Shown: in pieces, positions 16,396 through 24,263 of the stretch
Layout: each line of letters opens with the position of its first letter
How positions within the stretch are numbered: the stretch's first letter is position 1
Assembly: GCA_000753455.2 (NCBI GenBank)
Contig: LM994670.1
Coordinates: 3,224,507-3,288,506, forward strand
Source: Clostridium jeddahitimonense
GTDB lineage: Bacteria > Bacillota > Clostridia > Clostridiales > Clostridiaceae
DNA: 64,000 nt
Direction: 5' to 3'
Program-made: the position numbers and the translations under genes
Notes under the pieces: generated by a model
Told to the model about the DNA's origin: nothing
The model's database searches: none
Seen by the model: only the letters and a program-made list of their open reading frames with translations

Positions 16396-17520
16396 TTATT
16401 TGGCTAATCTATAAAGTGCTTGTGCATAAATTTTTGCATTTAAAATAATATCGCTTATATCCATATACTCATTTGGATTATGAGCTATTCCCTTTTGTCC
16501 TGGGAATGATGGTCCAAATGGAACTATATTAGGCATAGCTTTCGCATAAGTTCCTCCAGTTGTAGTTACAGGAGTTCCATCTAATCCTGTTACATCTTCA
16601 TATGCATCTTGAAGAGATTTTACCATGAAGCAATCTTTGTCAAACTTCACTGGATTATAATTGTGTAAAAGTTCAATCTCTACATTTTCTGTAGCTTTTG
16701 ATCTTATTTGTTCCATTATTTCATCTATCGTTGCTACTGCTGGATAGCTTAACGCCAAGTTAAACCCTAAGCTATTTTCATCATTATCTAATGAGTATCC
16801 TCTCATAACCATAGTTCCAAACTCTTTATCATCATAATTGATACCAAGTCTTTCCCCATTATCTTTACTACTTAAAATATATTTATTTACAAAGTCAAAG
16901 AATTCTCTTGTAACTTCAACTCTATTTTCATTATCTATATCAACTTTAACTCTTATTTTCGCTCTTCCTCTTTCACCATATACAACAGGATACTTACAAT
17001 CTGGAGTAAATCCCATCACTGGTGGTTTTTCCTTACTTAAATAATAATCTAAATCTGTGAATCCACTTTCTTCATCAGTCCCAAAAACTATTCTTACTGG
17101 CTTAGTTAATTTTAAACCACTTTCTTTTATTGCATATAAACCATATAAAGCTGACATTATAGGTCCTTTATTATCTAAAACACCTCTGCTAAATATCTTC
17201 CCATCTTCTATATGTCCACTGAATGGTGGATTAATCCAACCTTCTCCTACTGGAACTACATCTAAATGTCCGAAAACACCTACATAATCTTCCCCTTCAC
17301 CAAACTCTGCGTATCCCATATATCCATCTATATTTTTAGTCTTAAATCCAAGTTCTTCTGATATTTCAAGTGCTTTAAGAAGAGCATTATTTACCTCTTC
17401 ACCAAATGGAGCTCCATCAATAGCTTCACTTTCAACACTTGGTATTTTTACTACATCTATAATATGATTAATCATTTTATCTTTATTTTCATCGATCTTA
17501 ATACTTAATATATCTTCCAT
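16396..17520 (-). CDS. M20-family dipeptidase (PepV/Sapep-like)
   Basis: A 374-residue zinc dipeptidase. Metal-site motifs are GVFGHLDVVPVGEGW, SRGVLDNKGP, FGTDEESGFTD, GFTPDCKYP and IAHNPNEYMDI. Typical PepV proteins have about 470 residues, so this one has a reduced lid/insert domain. The expected role is hydrolysis of dipeptides in the cytoplasm. It sits between the GrdB-like gene (75-base gap with a hairpin) and the degenerate M42 gene (24-base gap), within the sigma-54 PTS operon. Confidence 0.9.
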   Translation of the reverse strand: MEDILSIKIDENKDKMINHIIDVVKIPSVESEAIDGAPFGEEVNNALLKALEISEELGFKTKNIDGYMGYAEFGEGEDYVGVFGHLDVVPVGEGWINPPFSGHIEDGKIFSRGVLDNKGPIMSALYGLYAIKESGLKLTKPVRIVFGTDEESGFTDLDYYLSKEKPPVMGFTPDCKYPVVYGERGRAKIRVKVDIDNENRVEVTREFFDFVNKYILSSKDNGERLGINYDDKEFGTMVMRGYSLDNDENSLGFNLALSYPAVATIDEIMEQIRSKATENVEIELLHNYNPVKFDKDCFMVKSLQDAYEDVTGLDGTPVTTTGGTYAKAMPNIVPFGPSFPGQKGIAHNPNEYMDISDIILNAKIYAQALYRLAK

Positions 17521-17569
17521 ACGCTCTCCACTCCATATATTTTTTAACCATATATAATATGGTAGCCTA

Positions 17570-17588
17570 AGACTTTCTTAGGCTACCA
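17570..17588 (-). promoter_or_regulatory. Intra-operon hairpin between the GrdB-like and M20 genes
   Basis: Stem GGTAGCCTAAG / CTTAGGCTACC, with the outer pair extending at 17570 and 17588. On the minus strand it is followed by ATATTATATATGG rather than a T-run. It looks like a processing or stability element that separates transporter from peptidase mRNA, or a weak attenuator. Confidence 0.5.
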
Positions 17589-17594
17589 CTCTTA

Positions 17595-18116
17595 TTAATA
17601 ACATATAGTCTCTACTAAATCCTCTATGTTTTCTTTATTAACTTTTTTATGAGCTAATTGACAAATATGTCTTAAAGAATCATTTAATCCAATTCCACCT
17701 TTTTTAGGCATCTTTACTATATTAACTGAATCTTTAAACTCTGCAATTGTCTCATCATTTTCTTGTGACATAGCTGCTACTGCAGGAATATCTGTATTTG
17801 CTTCAATAGCTTTAGCTAATTTAGCACTCATAGCTGCATATCCTTTATAGTTAAATGCTGGTCCACATATAACTACATCAGGGTTTATCTTTTTAGTCAT
17901 TCCTACAACTTTTCTAGTAACTTCTTCTTCATTTTCTGCGAAGAATGCATCACCGCAGTATATAGTAGCTACAATTTTTCCATCTTCAGCTTTTAATGCA
18001 GGTTCTAACATACTTGCAGAACCTATAGGCATCATTTTTCCTCCTAAAGCTTGGTGAGCATTTTCTTTTCCACCCATTCCTGCTTGGATTTGATCAAATA
18101 TCATTAAAACCTTCAT
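17595..18116 (-). CDS. GrdB-like protein (N-terminal half of glycine reductase selenoprotein B family)
   Basis: A 173-residue protein resembling the N-terminal part of the GrdB/GrdF component B family (PF07355-like). Segments such as IFDQIQAGMGGKE, MLEPALKAEDGKIVATIYCG, FFAENEEEVTRK, NPDVVICGPAFNYKGYA and MPKKGG fit. Full-length GrdB is about 430 residues and carries a selenocysteine in its C-terminal half. Here the frame ends normally without that half, and no other grd gene is nearby. It cannot be a reductase on its own. The position directly after the EIIC gene (12-base gap) suggests a role tied to that transporter. A function is not known to me. Confidence 0.75.
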   Translation of the reverse strand: MKVLMIFDQIQAGMGGKENAHQALGGKMMPIGSASMLEPALKAEDGKIVATIYCGDAFFAENEEEVTRKVVGMTKKINPDVVICGPAFNYKGYAAMSAKLAKAIEANTDIPAVAAMSQENDETIAEFKDSVNIVKMPKKGGIGLNDSLRHICQLAHKKVNKENIEDLVETICY

Positions 18117-18128
18117 TTTTATTGCCTC

Positions 18129-19472
18129 CTATAGATCATCAAATGCTAATTCATCAAATGAAATATCCTCATCTTCATTGTTCTTAGCGTTTTCTTCATC
18201 TCTTAAATATTGTTTATCTAGTATCTTAATGAATGGGAAGTATATTACACATCCTAATACTAATAATACAACCTGCCATAAACTAGACACTATGCTTCCT
18301 GTTGATAAATATCCTGAGAATATTATTGGAGTTGTCCATGGTAAAGAAATTCCTGTTGTATAAGGAATTATTCCAATTTGAGTAATTATAGTTGAAAGAA
18401 CTAAGTTAATTAATGGTACTCCAATGAATGGAATTATTAATATTGGATTTAATACTATTGGTAAACCGAATATTATTGGTTCGTTAATACCGAAGATACC
18501 AGGTACTATTGATAATTTACCTAATTGAGTTATTCTCTTAGACTTACAGAATAATAACATAACAATTACTAGTGAAAGTGTACTTCCTCCACCACCGAAT
18601 GTTGTAAAGAAGTCTGTGAATGGTCCAGTAAATATATTTGGTAATGGTAATCCAGCTTGTAAAGCTTCTAAGTTCTCAATTGTTAATACTTTTAATATTG
18701 GTGAGAATACTGTATTTGCAACAGCTGGCCCATTAATTCCAAAGAACCAGAATCCTGAACAAGCTAATGAATAAACAATTTGTGCTCCTAAAGTATTTCC
18801 AAATCCTTTTAATGGAGTTTGTAATACTTGATAAATAAAGTTATGAGCAGTTTCATATGGAGTAAATTCAAATGCTATTCTTACAAAAAAGAATAAAGTC
18901 ATAACAAATGCACTTGGTATTAAAGCAGCAAACGAATCACATACAGCTGGTGGAACACCATCTGGCATCTTTATTGTCCAACCTTTTCTATAAACCCAGT
19001 TAAATACCCAAACTGAAGTTAAAGCAATAACTAAAGATAAGAATAGACCGTTAGATCCTATATATTCGAAAGCTAACCCACTTACATTAGCAGGTCCATC
19101 AACACCAACGTATGGTATTTTTGTAGGCATAACTATAAAGAATGATACTAGTGCAACTGCTGCACCTTGAATCTTATCACCTTTAAGCTCCCTAGCATAA
19201 GCATACCCTGTACCCATACAGCTAAATAATGCTGTAATACTAAATATAGCTGTAGAAACATTAGTGAACCAACTTTCCCAACCTTCACCTAAAAATTTTG
19301 CAACCATTTCGCTCCATCCTGGTATTGGGAAGTTAGCGATTAATAAGAATATTGAACCAACTATAATAAGTGGAGTTGTAACTAAGAAACCATCACGGAT
19401 AGCAACTAAGATTTTATTTTTACCTAGTTTATCAGCTATTGGCATAAGAATTTTTTCTAATCCTGAAAACAT
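18129..19472 (-). CDS. PTS EIIC, lactose/cellobiose/chitobiose family
   Basis: A 447-residue membrane permease with about ten hydrophobic segments. The N-terminal LVAIRDGFLVTTPLIIVGS, the internal FFGINGPA and the conserved GIFGINEPIIFGLPIVLNP mark the Lac/Chb-type EIIC family. The acidic C-terminal tail (NNEDEDISFDELAFDDL) is unusual and could be a docking segment. The EIIB gene is 34 bases upstream; no EIIA gene is in the operon or window, so phosphate must come from another system's EIIA. The peptidase context hints at an amino-acyl or peptidyl sugar as substrate, which is inference. Confidence 0.92.
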   Translation of the reverse strand: MFSGLEKILMPIADKLGKNKILVAIRDGFLVTTPLIIVGSIFLLIANFPIPGWSEMVAKFLGEGWESWFTNVSTAIFSITALFSCMGTGYAYARELKGDKIQGAAVALVSFFIVMPTKIPYVGVDGPANVSGLAFEYIGSNGLFLSLVIALTSVWVFNWVYRKGWTIKMPDGVPPAVCDSFAALIPSAFVMTLFFFVRIAFEFTPYETAHNFIYQVLQTPLKGFGNTLGAQIVYSLACSGFWFFGINGPAVANTVFSPILKVLTIENLEALQAGLPLPNIFTGPFTDFFTTFGGGGSTLSLVIVMLLFCKSKRITQLGKLSIVPGIFGINEPIIFGLPIVLNPILIIPFIGVPLINLVLSTIITQIGIIPYTTGISLPWTTPIIFSGYLSTGSIVSSLWQVVLLVLGCVIYFPFIKILDKQYLRDEENAKNNEDEDISFDELAFDDL

Positions 19473-19506
19473 AATATTGTCCCCCTTTTATCCTTTTGTT
19501 TTTTTA

Positions 19507-19839
19507 TTATGCATTTTCTTTCATATGTTTTTTATAACCCATTATTGCAGTCTTAAGAACCTTTTCTCCGTTCATTACACCGTAATCTTGAGAATCAATA
19601 ACAAATATTGGCTTGTTTAAATCGGCAAATCTCTTTTTAGTATCTTCATATAGATACTTAACTTGTGGTCCAAGTAAAATACAATCTGGGTTATGCTTTT
19701 CAATTATCTCTCCCATAGTCCCTATTGGGAAAGCCTTGACCTCAACTGGAATTTTGTTTGCATCTGCAACCTTTTGCATTTTGCTTGCTAATAAACTTGT
19801 AGACATTCCTGCACTACAGAATAAATAAAACTTTTTCAT
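19507..19839 (-). CDS. PTS EIIB, lactose/cellobiose/chitobiose family
   Basis: A 110-residue phosphocarrier. The phosphorylated residue is Cys8 in LFCSAGMSTSLLA, the classic P-loop of Lac/Chb EIIB proteins. DCILLGPQVKYLYEDTK and the C-terminal helix complete the domain. It sits 63 bases after the RDD gene and 34 bases before EIIC, within the sigma-54 operon. Confidence 0.95.
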   Translation of the reverse strand: MKKFYLFCSAGMSTSLLASKMQKVADANKIPVEVKAFPIGTMGEIIEKHNPDCILLGPQVKYLYEDTKKRFADLNKPIFVIDSQDYGVMNGEKVLKTAIMGYKKHMKENA

Positions 19840-19902
19840 CTCATTTCTCCTCCTCTAGTTTTTTAAGAATTTATATAAAATAAGTTCTAACGTAATTTGT
19901 AA

Positions 19903-20490
19903 TTAAGCATTAACTACTTTTGTTCCACCAATAATATCGTGGATCATTTTGCTTTCTTTATTAAACATCATTATTACAATTGATATAAATGGTATTACTA
20001 TAGCAACTATGGCTAATATTCTATAAATACTATCCATTCCTGCAATTAAAAGCATTTCTCTTAAGTATTTACTACTACTAACTAGTCCAGCTTCAATAAG
20101 CATTACTCCTACAACTTCTCTCTTTATAAGATTCTTAGCTGTAACTTCGCTTCCATCATTCTGAACTATCTTAACGCCTAAGATGCTTTTAGCTAATGTT
20201 TGTCCTTTATTAAATTTTAATGGAACTACAACATAGTAAAGTGTTATAATCACTATTCCTACTAATCCAGCAATTATTCCTAAGTTTCCACTAAACTGAG
20301 TTAATGATGCTGGCACCTCTGTACTACCACTTTGAACACTATACATATATAGAAGTGGAATACCTGCAAGTAATGTCGATATATACCAATCTGCAAAAAA
20401 AGCAATAGCTCTTTTGACTTTACTTACCTTTTTTATTTGAGTATATGCCATTAATTTATCTTTTAATGTCATCTTCTTATTTTTAGCCAT
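19903..20490 (-). CDS. RDD-family membrane protein
   Basis: A 195-residue integral membrane protein with four hydrophobic segments. RDD-like features are KRAIAFFADWYISTLLAGI in the first helix, LKFNKGQTLAKSILGVKIV after the second, and the final HDIIGGTKVV. Function is unknown for most RDD proteins. It is the first gene after the sigma-54 promoter, ahead of EIIB and EIIC, so it could assist the transporter. The start at 20490 has GAGGAGTAGG ahead. Confidence 0.85.
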   Translation of the reverse strand: MAKNKKMTLKDKLMAYTQIKKVSKVKRAIAFFADWYISTLLAGIPLLYMYSVQSGSTEVPASLTQFSGNLGIIAGLVGIVIITLYYVVVPLKFNKGQTLAKSILGVKIVQNDGSEVTAKNLIKREVVGVMLIEAGLVSSSKYLREMLLIAGMDSIYRILAIVAIVIPFISIVIMMFNKESKMIHDIIGGTKVVNA

Positions 20491-20532
20491 ATCCTACTCC
20501 TCATATTAATTATTTTTCCTTGCAAATATATA

Positions 20533-20550
20533 AAGCAATTACCATGCCAA
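20533..20550 (-). promoter_or_regulatory. Sigma-54 (-24/-12) promoter of the RDD-PTS-peptidase operon
   Basis: The minus strand reads TTGGCATGGTAATTGCTT. Against TGGCAC-N5-TTGC there is one mismatch (C to T), with GG and GC spaced by ten bases. The start codon at 20490 is about 45 bases from the -12 element. Confidence 0.85.
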
Positions 20551-20613
20551 AATTGAAACTCCTTATAAATCAATAACACTTTTAATACATTTTTAGCAAC
20601 TGTATCCATATAG

Positions 20614-20658
20614 ACACACTAATTAAATGTTTACATAACTTTTCATGCACTAGTGTGT
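20614..20658. promoter_or_regulatory. Candidate activator sites for the PTS-operon promoter
   Basis: ACACACT at 20614-20620 begins 66 bp from the -24 GG. An inverted AGTGTGT lies at 20652-20658, followed by TACTTTT. Both match the heptamers upstream of the other two sigma-54 promoters; 66 versus 77 bp is one helical turn. Confidence 0.55.
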
Positions 20659-20723
20659 TACTTTTCTTCAAAAATTTACACATTGTTTTTCGTCAAAATG
20701 ATACATTATTCGCACAAATAAAA

Positions 20724-20751
20724 AAACAGACCAAATTTAATTGATCTGTTT
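20724..20751 (-). terminator. Terminator after smpB
   Basis: Stem AAACAGACC / GATCTGTTT (with one G-T pair), followed on the minus strand by a run of seven T. It starts seven bases past the smpB stop codon. Confidence 0.8.
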
Positions 20752-20757
20752 AATAAA

Positions 20758-21228
20758 TTAATATCTATTTCTATTTTTCATTTCTCTTTCAATATCTCTT
20801 TTATGAGCTTTTTCAAGCATAGAATCTCTCTTATCGTAATTTTTCTTACCTCTACATATTCCAAGAGCAACTTTTACTCTACCATTTTTTAAATATAAAG
20901 ATAAAGGCACTAATGTATATCCATCTCTAGATACTAACCCAGCTAATCTCCCTATTTGCTCTTTATGAAGTAGTAGTTTTCTCTCTCTTAAAGGATCTAC
21001 ATTAAATATGTTCCCTTGTTCATAAGGACTTATATGCATATTTAAAATAAATATCTCGCCATTTTTAATATCTGCATAACAATCTTTTAAATTACATTTC
21101 CCATTTCTAATAGATTTAACTTCTGTACCTACTAATTCAATTCCCGCCTCCATTGTCTCCTCAACAAAATAATCATGACGAGCTTTTCTATTTTCAGCTA
21201 AAGAATTACTATTCTTAATTCTTGCCAT
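20758..21228 (-). CDS. smpB: SsrA-binding protein SmpB
   Basis: Binds tmRNA and brings it to stalled ribosomes. The 156-residue protein shows [59 protein letters not shown] and the basic C-terminal tail [14 protein letters not shown]. The start at 21228 is chosen because GAGTGGGTG lies ahead and overlaps the alternative start at 21237. The tmRNA gene itself is not seen in the window. Order secG-rnr-smpB is the usual one in Firmicutes. Confidence 0.97.
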   Translation of the reverse strand: MARIKNSNSLAENRKARHDYFVEETMEAGIELVGTEVKSIRNGKCNLKDCYADIKNGEIFILNMHISPYEQGNIFNVDPLRERKLLLHKEQIGRLAGLVSRDGYTLVPLSLYLKNGRVKVALGICRGKKNYDKRDSMLEKAHKRDIEREMKNRNRY

Positions 21229-21280
21229 TAATTTCACCCACTCTTTTATATACGTTTTTCTTAATTATATCACATAATAT

Positions 21281-21421
21281 AGTTAAGAGTTAAGAGAGAA
21301 AAGTTAAGAGCTAATCTTTAAACTACTCTGTAGTTTAAAGATTTATATTTATTATTGTAAAGTGAGCCTAAACTGACTTTATTCATCAACTCTTAACTCT
21401 TCATCTTTGACTTTTAACTAA
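21281..21421. repeat. Inverted repeat element with AGTTAAGAG ends
   Basis: A 141-bp element. Its left end AGTTAAGAGTTAAGAG is mirrored near the right end by CAACTCTTAACTCTTC. A second pair is AAGTTAAGAGCTAA and TTTGACTTTTAACTAA. Inside is a stem AATCTTTAAACTAC / GTAGTTTAAAGATT. It ends three bases from the rnr stop codon. Related ends occur at 4930-4962, 35619-35752, 58872-59009 and 62517-62576. Confidence 0.6.
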
Positions 21422-21423
21422 AT

Positions 21424-23646
21424 TTACTCTTCTTCTGCTTCTACAGTTTCTTTAACTCCAAATTCTTTTTTAACTTCGGCTATTATTGAAGCTGTTTCAT
21501 CACTTGGAATTATTTCTTTTCTGTCATTTTCACTTTCAACTATATCAAAGAATATTTCTCTATTATCAATATCTACTCTACTACAAACAACCTTTACTGA
21601 ATCTCCAAGTCTATAAATGTTTTTAGTCCTTTGACCTAATAACATTAAATGTTGTTCATCATAAACATAGTAATCATCATCTAAATCCGTTATATGAACA
21701 AGTCCCTCTACTGTATTAGGAAGTTCTACAAATATACCAAAAGAAGTGACAGAAGATATAATTCCTTCAAATTCCTCTCCTATTCTATCCATCATATATT
21801 CAGCTTTCTTTAAATCATCAACTTCTCTTTCTGCTTCTTCAGCTATTCTTTCTGTATCAGAAGATATCTTAGCTGCTATTTCTACTATAGTAGTAAGCTT
21901 TTGAGTCCTATTTTCATCTATCTTACCATTTAAGTGCTCTTTTATAATTCTGTGAATTTGTAAGTCAGGATATCTACGTATTGGTGATGTAAAGTGACAA
22001 TAATATCTAGCTGCTAATCCAAAGTGTGAAGTGCATTCTGGAGTATATTTAGCTTTCATCATACTTCTTAATAAAAGCGTACTAACTACTACCTCTTCTT
22101 TCTTACCTTTTACTTTTTCTAATACCTCTTGTAACATTCTTGGATGTATATCTTGAGTAAACTTCATAGTATATCCAAGGTTATATACAAACTCTCTAAA
22201 TCTTTCTAGCTTTTCTTCATCTGGATTTTCATGGACTCTATAAACAAACGGTAAGTTATTCCAGAACATAGCTTCAGCAATAGTCTCATTGCACACAAGC
22301 ATAAATTCTTCTATTATTCTGTTTGCGATCTCTCTTTCATAAGGCTTAATATCTATTGGTTTACCATTTTCATTTAAAATTATCTTAGATTCTTCGAAAT
22401 TGAAGTCTATTGCTCCTCTTCTCATTCTCTTTTCTCTTAAGATTAGGCAAAGCTCTTCCATTGTCTTAAAGTCATCTACTAAATAATCATATTTCTTTAT
22501 AAGTTCTTCGTCTTTATCCTTTAATATCTTTGTAACATCTGTATAAGTCATTCTTTCAGAAGTTCTTATGACAGTTTCTGCTATTTCATGACTTAAAACC
22601 TTACCTTTATCATCAAGTACCATAAAACAACTTAAAGCAAGTCTATCTACTTTAGGGTTTAATGAACATATTCCATTAGAAAGTTTCTTTGGTAACATCG
22701 GAATAACTCTATCAATTAAGTATACAGAAGTTCCTCTCTTTAAAGCTTCTTTATCTAGAGGATTTTTTTCTCTTACATAGTGAGTTACGTCAGCTATATG
22801 AACTCCTAATTTATATCTTCCATTATCCATCCTTTCTATAGATACAGCATCATCTAAATCTTTAGCATCTTCTCCATCTATAGTTACCATTCTTAAATTT
22901 CTTATATCTTTTCTTCTTCTAATCTCTTTTTCATCTATCTCTTCAGATATTCCCTCAGCATAACTTAATACCTTTGCTGGGAATTCTTCTGGAAGTCCAA
23001 ATTTCTTGATTATAGTTAATATATCTAGTCCTCTATCACCTTTTTTACCTAATACCTCTTTAATCTCACCTTCTGGACTTCTTCTTCCATCTGGCCACTT
23101 AGTTACTTTAACTATAACTACATCTCCGTGATTAGCTCCATTTTTATCTTTTTTAGATACAAAAATATCTTGATTTAATCTTGTATCTTCAGGAACTACA
23201 AATCCGAAGTTTCTACTATCTTCATAAACTCCAATTATAGTAGTATTAGCTCTTTCAACAACCTCTACTACTTCTCCTTCTTTCTTTTTACCATTTCTAT
23301 CTTCTCTAGTTATTTGAACTATAACTCTATCATTATTCATAGCACCATTCATTGAAGAACTTGGTATAAACACATCTGATTCTCCCTCAGTTTCTGCTAT
23401 TAAAAATCCAAATCCTTTTTTATGAGTTTCAATCCTACCTTGAACTAATCCTATTCTTTCTGGTACCGCGAATCTCTCTTTTTTAGTTCTTACTATTAAA
23501 CCCTCTAACTCCATAACTTTTAAAGCTTTTTTAAATTCTTTATATTCATCAGGATTTATATCAAAAACTGAAACTAGTTCCTCAATATCCATAGGTCTAT
23601 ATGCTTCTTCTCTCATAAAACTTAATAATGTTTCTTTAATTCCCAT
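21424..23646 (-). CDS. rnr: Ribonuclease R
   Basis: A 3'-5' exoribonuclease of about 740 residues. Order: N-terminal helix-turn-helix, cold-shock OB domains (GFGFLIAETEGESDVFIP), the RNB catalytic domain with VTIDGEDAKDLDDAVSIE and HFTSPIRRYPDLQIHR, then an S1 domain (GIISSVTSFGIFVELPNTV) and an acidic tail. The start at 23646 follows GGAGG; the longer frame begins inside that site. It acts in mRNA and rRNA quality control and with SmpB/tmRNA, whose gene follows. Confidence 0.97.
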   Translation of the reverse strand: MGIKETLLSFMREEAYRPMDIEELVSVFDINPDEYKEFKKALKVMELEGLIVRTKKERFAVPERIGLVQGRIETHKKGFGFLIAETEGESDVFIPSSSMNGAMNNDRVIVQITREDRNGKKKEGEVVEVVERANTTIIGVYEDSRNFGFVVPEDTRLNQDIFVSKKDKNGANHGDVVIVKVTKWPDGRRSPEGEIKEVLGKKGDRGLDILTIIKKFGLPEEFPAKVLSYAEGISEEIDEKEIRRRKDIRNLRMVTIDGEDAKDLDDAVSIERMDNGRYKLGVHIADVTHYVREKNPLDKEALKRGTSVYLIDRVIPMLPKKLSNGICSLNPKVDRLALSCFMVLDDKGKVLSHEIAETVIRTSERMTYTDVTKILKDKDEELIKKYDYLVDDFKTMEELCLILREKRMRRGAIDFNFEESKIILNENGKPIDIKPYEREIANRIIEEFMLVCNETIAEAMFWNNLPFVYRVHENPDEEKLERFREFVYNLGYTMKFTQDIHPRMLQEVLEKVKGKKEEVVVSTLLLRSMMKAKYTPECTSHFGLAARYYCHFTSPIRRYPDLQIHRIIKEHLNGKIDENRTQKLTTIVEIAAKISSDTERIAEEAEREVDDLKKAEYMMDRIGEEFEGIISSVTSFGIFVELPNTVEGLVHITDLDDDYYVYDEQHLMLLGQRTKNIYRLGDSVKVVCSRVDIDNREIFFDIVESENDRKEIIPSDETASIIAEVKKEFGVKETVEAEEE

Positions 23647-23791
23647 ATATAAATTTTCCTCCATATTTCTTCATTATAATTATTCCCATAATTTTCATTC
23701 CTCAGTCATTTATTATAGTACCACAGTAGTATATTTTTATTCAAACTAACCGTTGTAAATTCTACCCTTTATGATTTATCACAAAAATAAA

Positions 23792-23819
23792 ATAGACCAC
23801 CAAATTATTGGCGGTCTAT
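23792..23819 (-). terminator. Terminator after secG
   Basis: Stem ATAGACCACC / GGCGGTCTAT, followed on the minus strand by TTTTATTTTTG. It lies between secG and rnr. Confidence 0.8.
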
Positions 23820-23825
23820 CATATA

Positions 23826-24056
23826 TTAAAGTAAATTTAAAGCTATTGTATTTACAGCAAATAAAAGCATTGAGATCATGGTTATCTTTGCTAACATCGC
23901 TTCCTTAGTCTTTGCTTTATTCTTAGCAAAGAAAGTTTCGCTTTTACTACCTTGTATAAGTCCACTTAAAGCATCAGCTTTACTTTTTTGCATTAATATT
24001 GATACTACAACTATTAATCCTAAAACCGCTTCTAAAACAAATAAAAAACTCTTCAC
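23826..24056 (-). CDS. secG: Preprotein translocase subunit SecG
   Basis: A 76-residue two-helix membrane protein of the Sec channel. The first helix FLFVLEAVLGLIVVVSILMQ, the loop GLIQGSKSETFF and the second helix ITMISMLLFAVNTIALN are typical. The GTG start at 24056 lies five bases after GGGAGGTG. It is upstream of rnr as in related clostridia. Confidence 0.93.
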   Translation of the reverse strand: MKSFLFVLEAVLGLIVVVSILMQKSKADALSGLIQGSKSETFFAKNKAKTKEAMLAKITMISMLLFAVNTIALNLL

Positions 24057-24263
24057 GGTTACACCTCCCAATTATCACTTTTATTTGTATTCATATGAAT
24101 TAATGATAACATAATAATAATTAAAACACAAGTTATTTTACAAAAACATCCATAATCTAGAATCAAAATTTCATATTTGTTATTGAGATTTTACTTAAAA
24201 TCAAATTTCATAATTTTCTTCCTTAAATCACTCTTACAATGGCATATAACTTATAAATTTTCT

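Noticed and set aside
20491..20757. Possible tmRNA gene next to smpB
   Set aside because: The gap is only 267 bases and is filled by the sigma-54 promoter, its upstream sites and the smpB terminator; no GGTTCGA T-arm is present.
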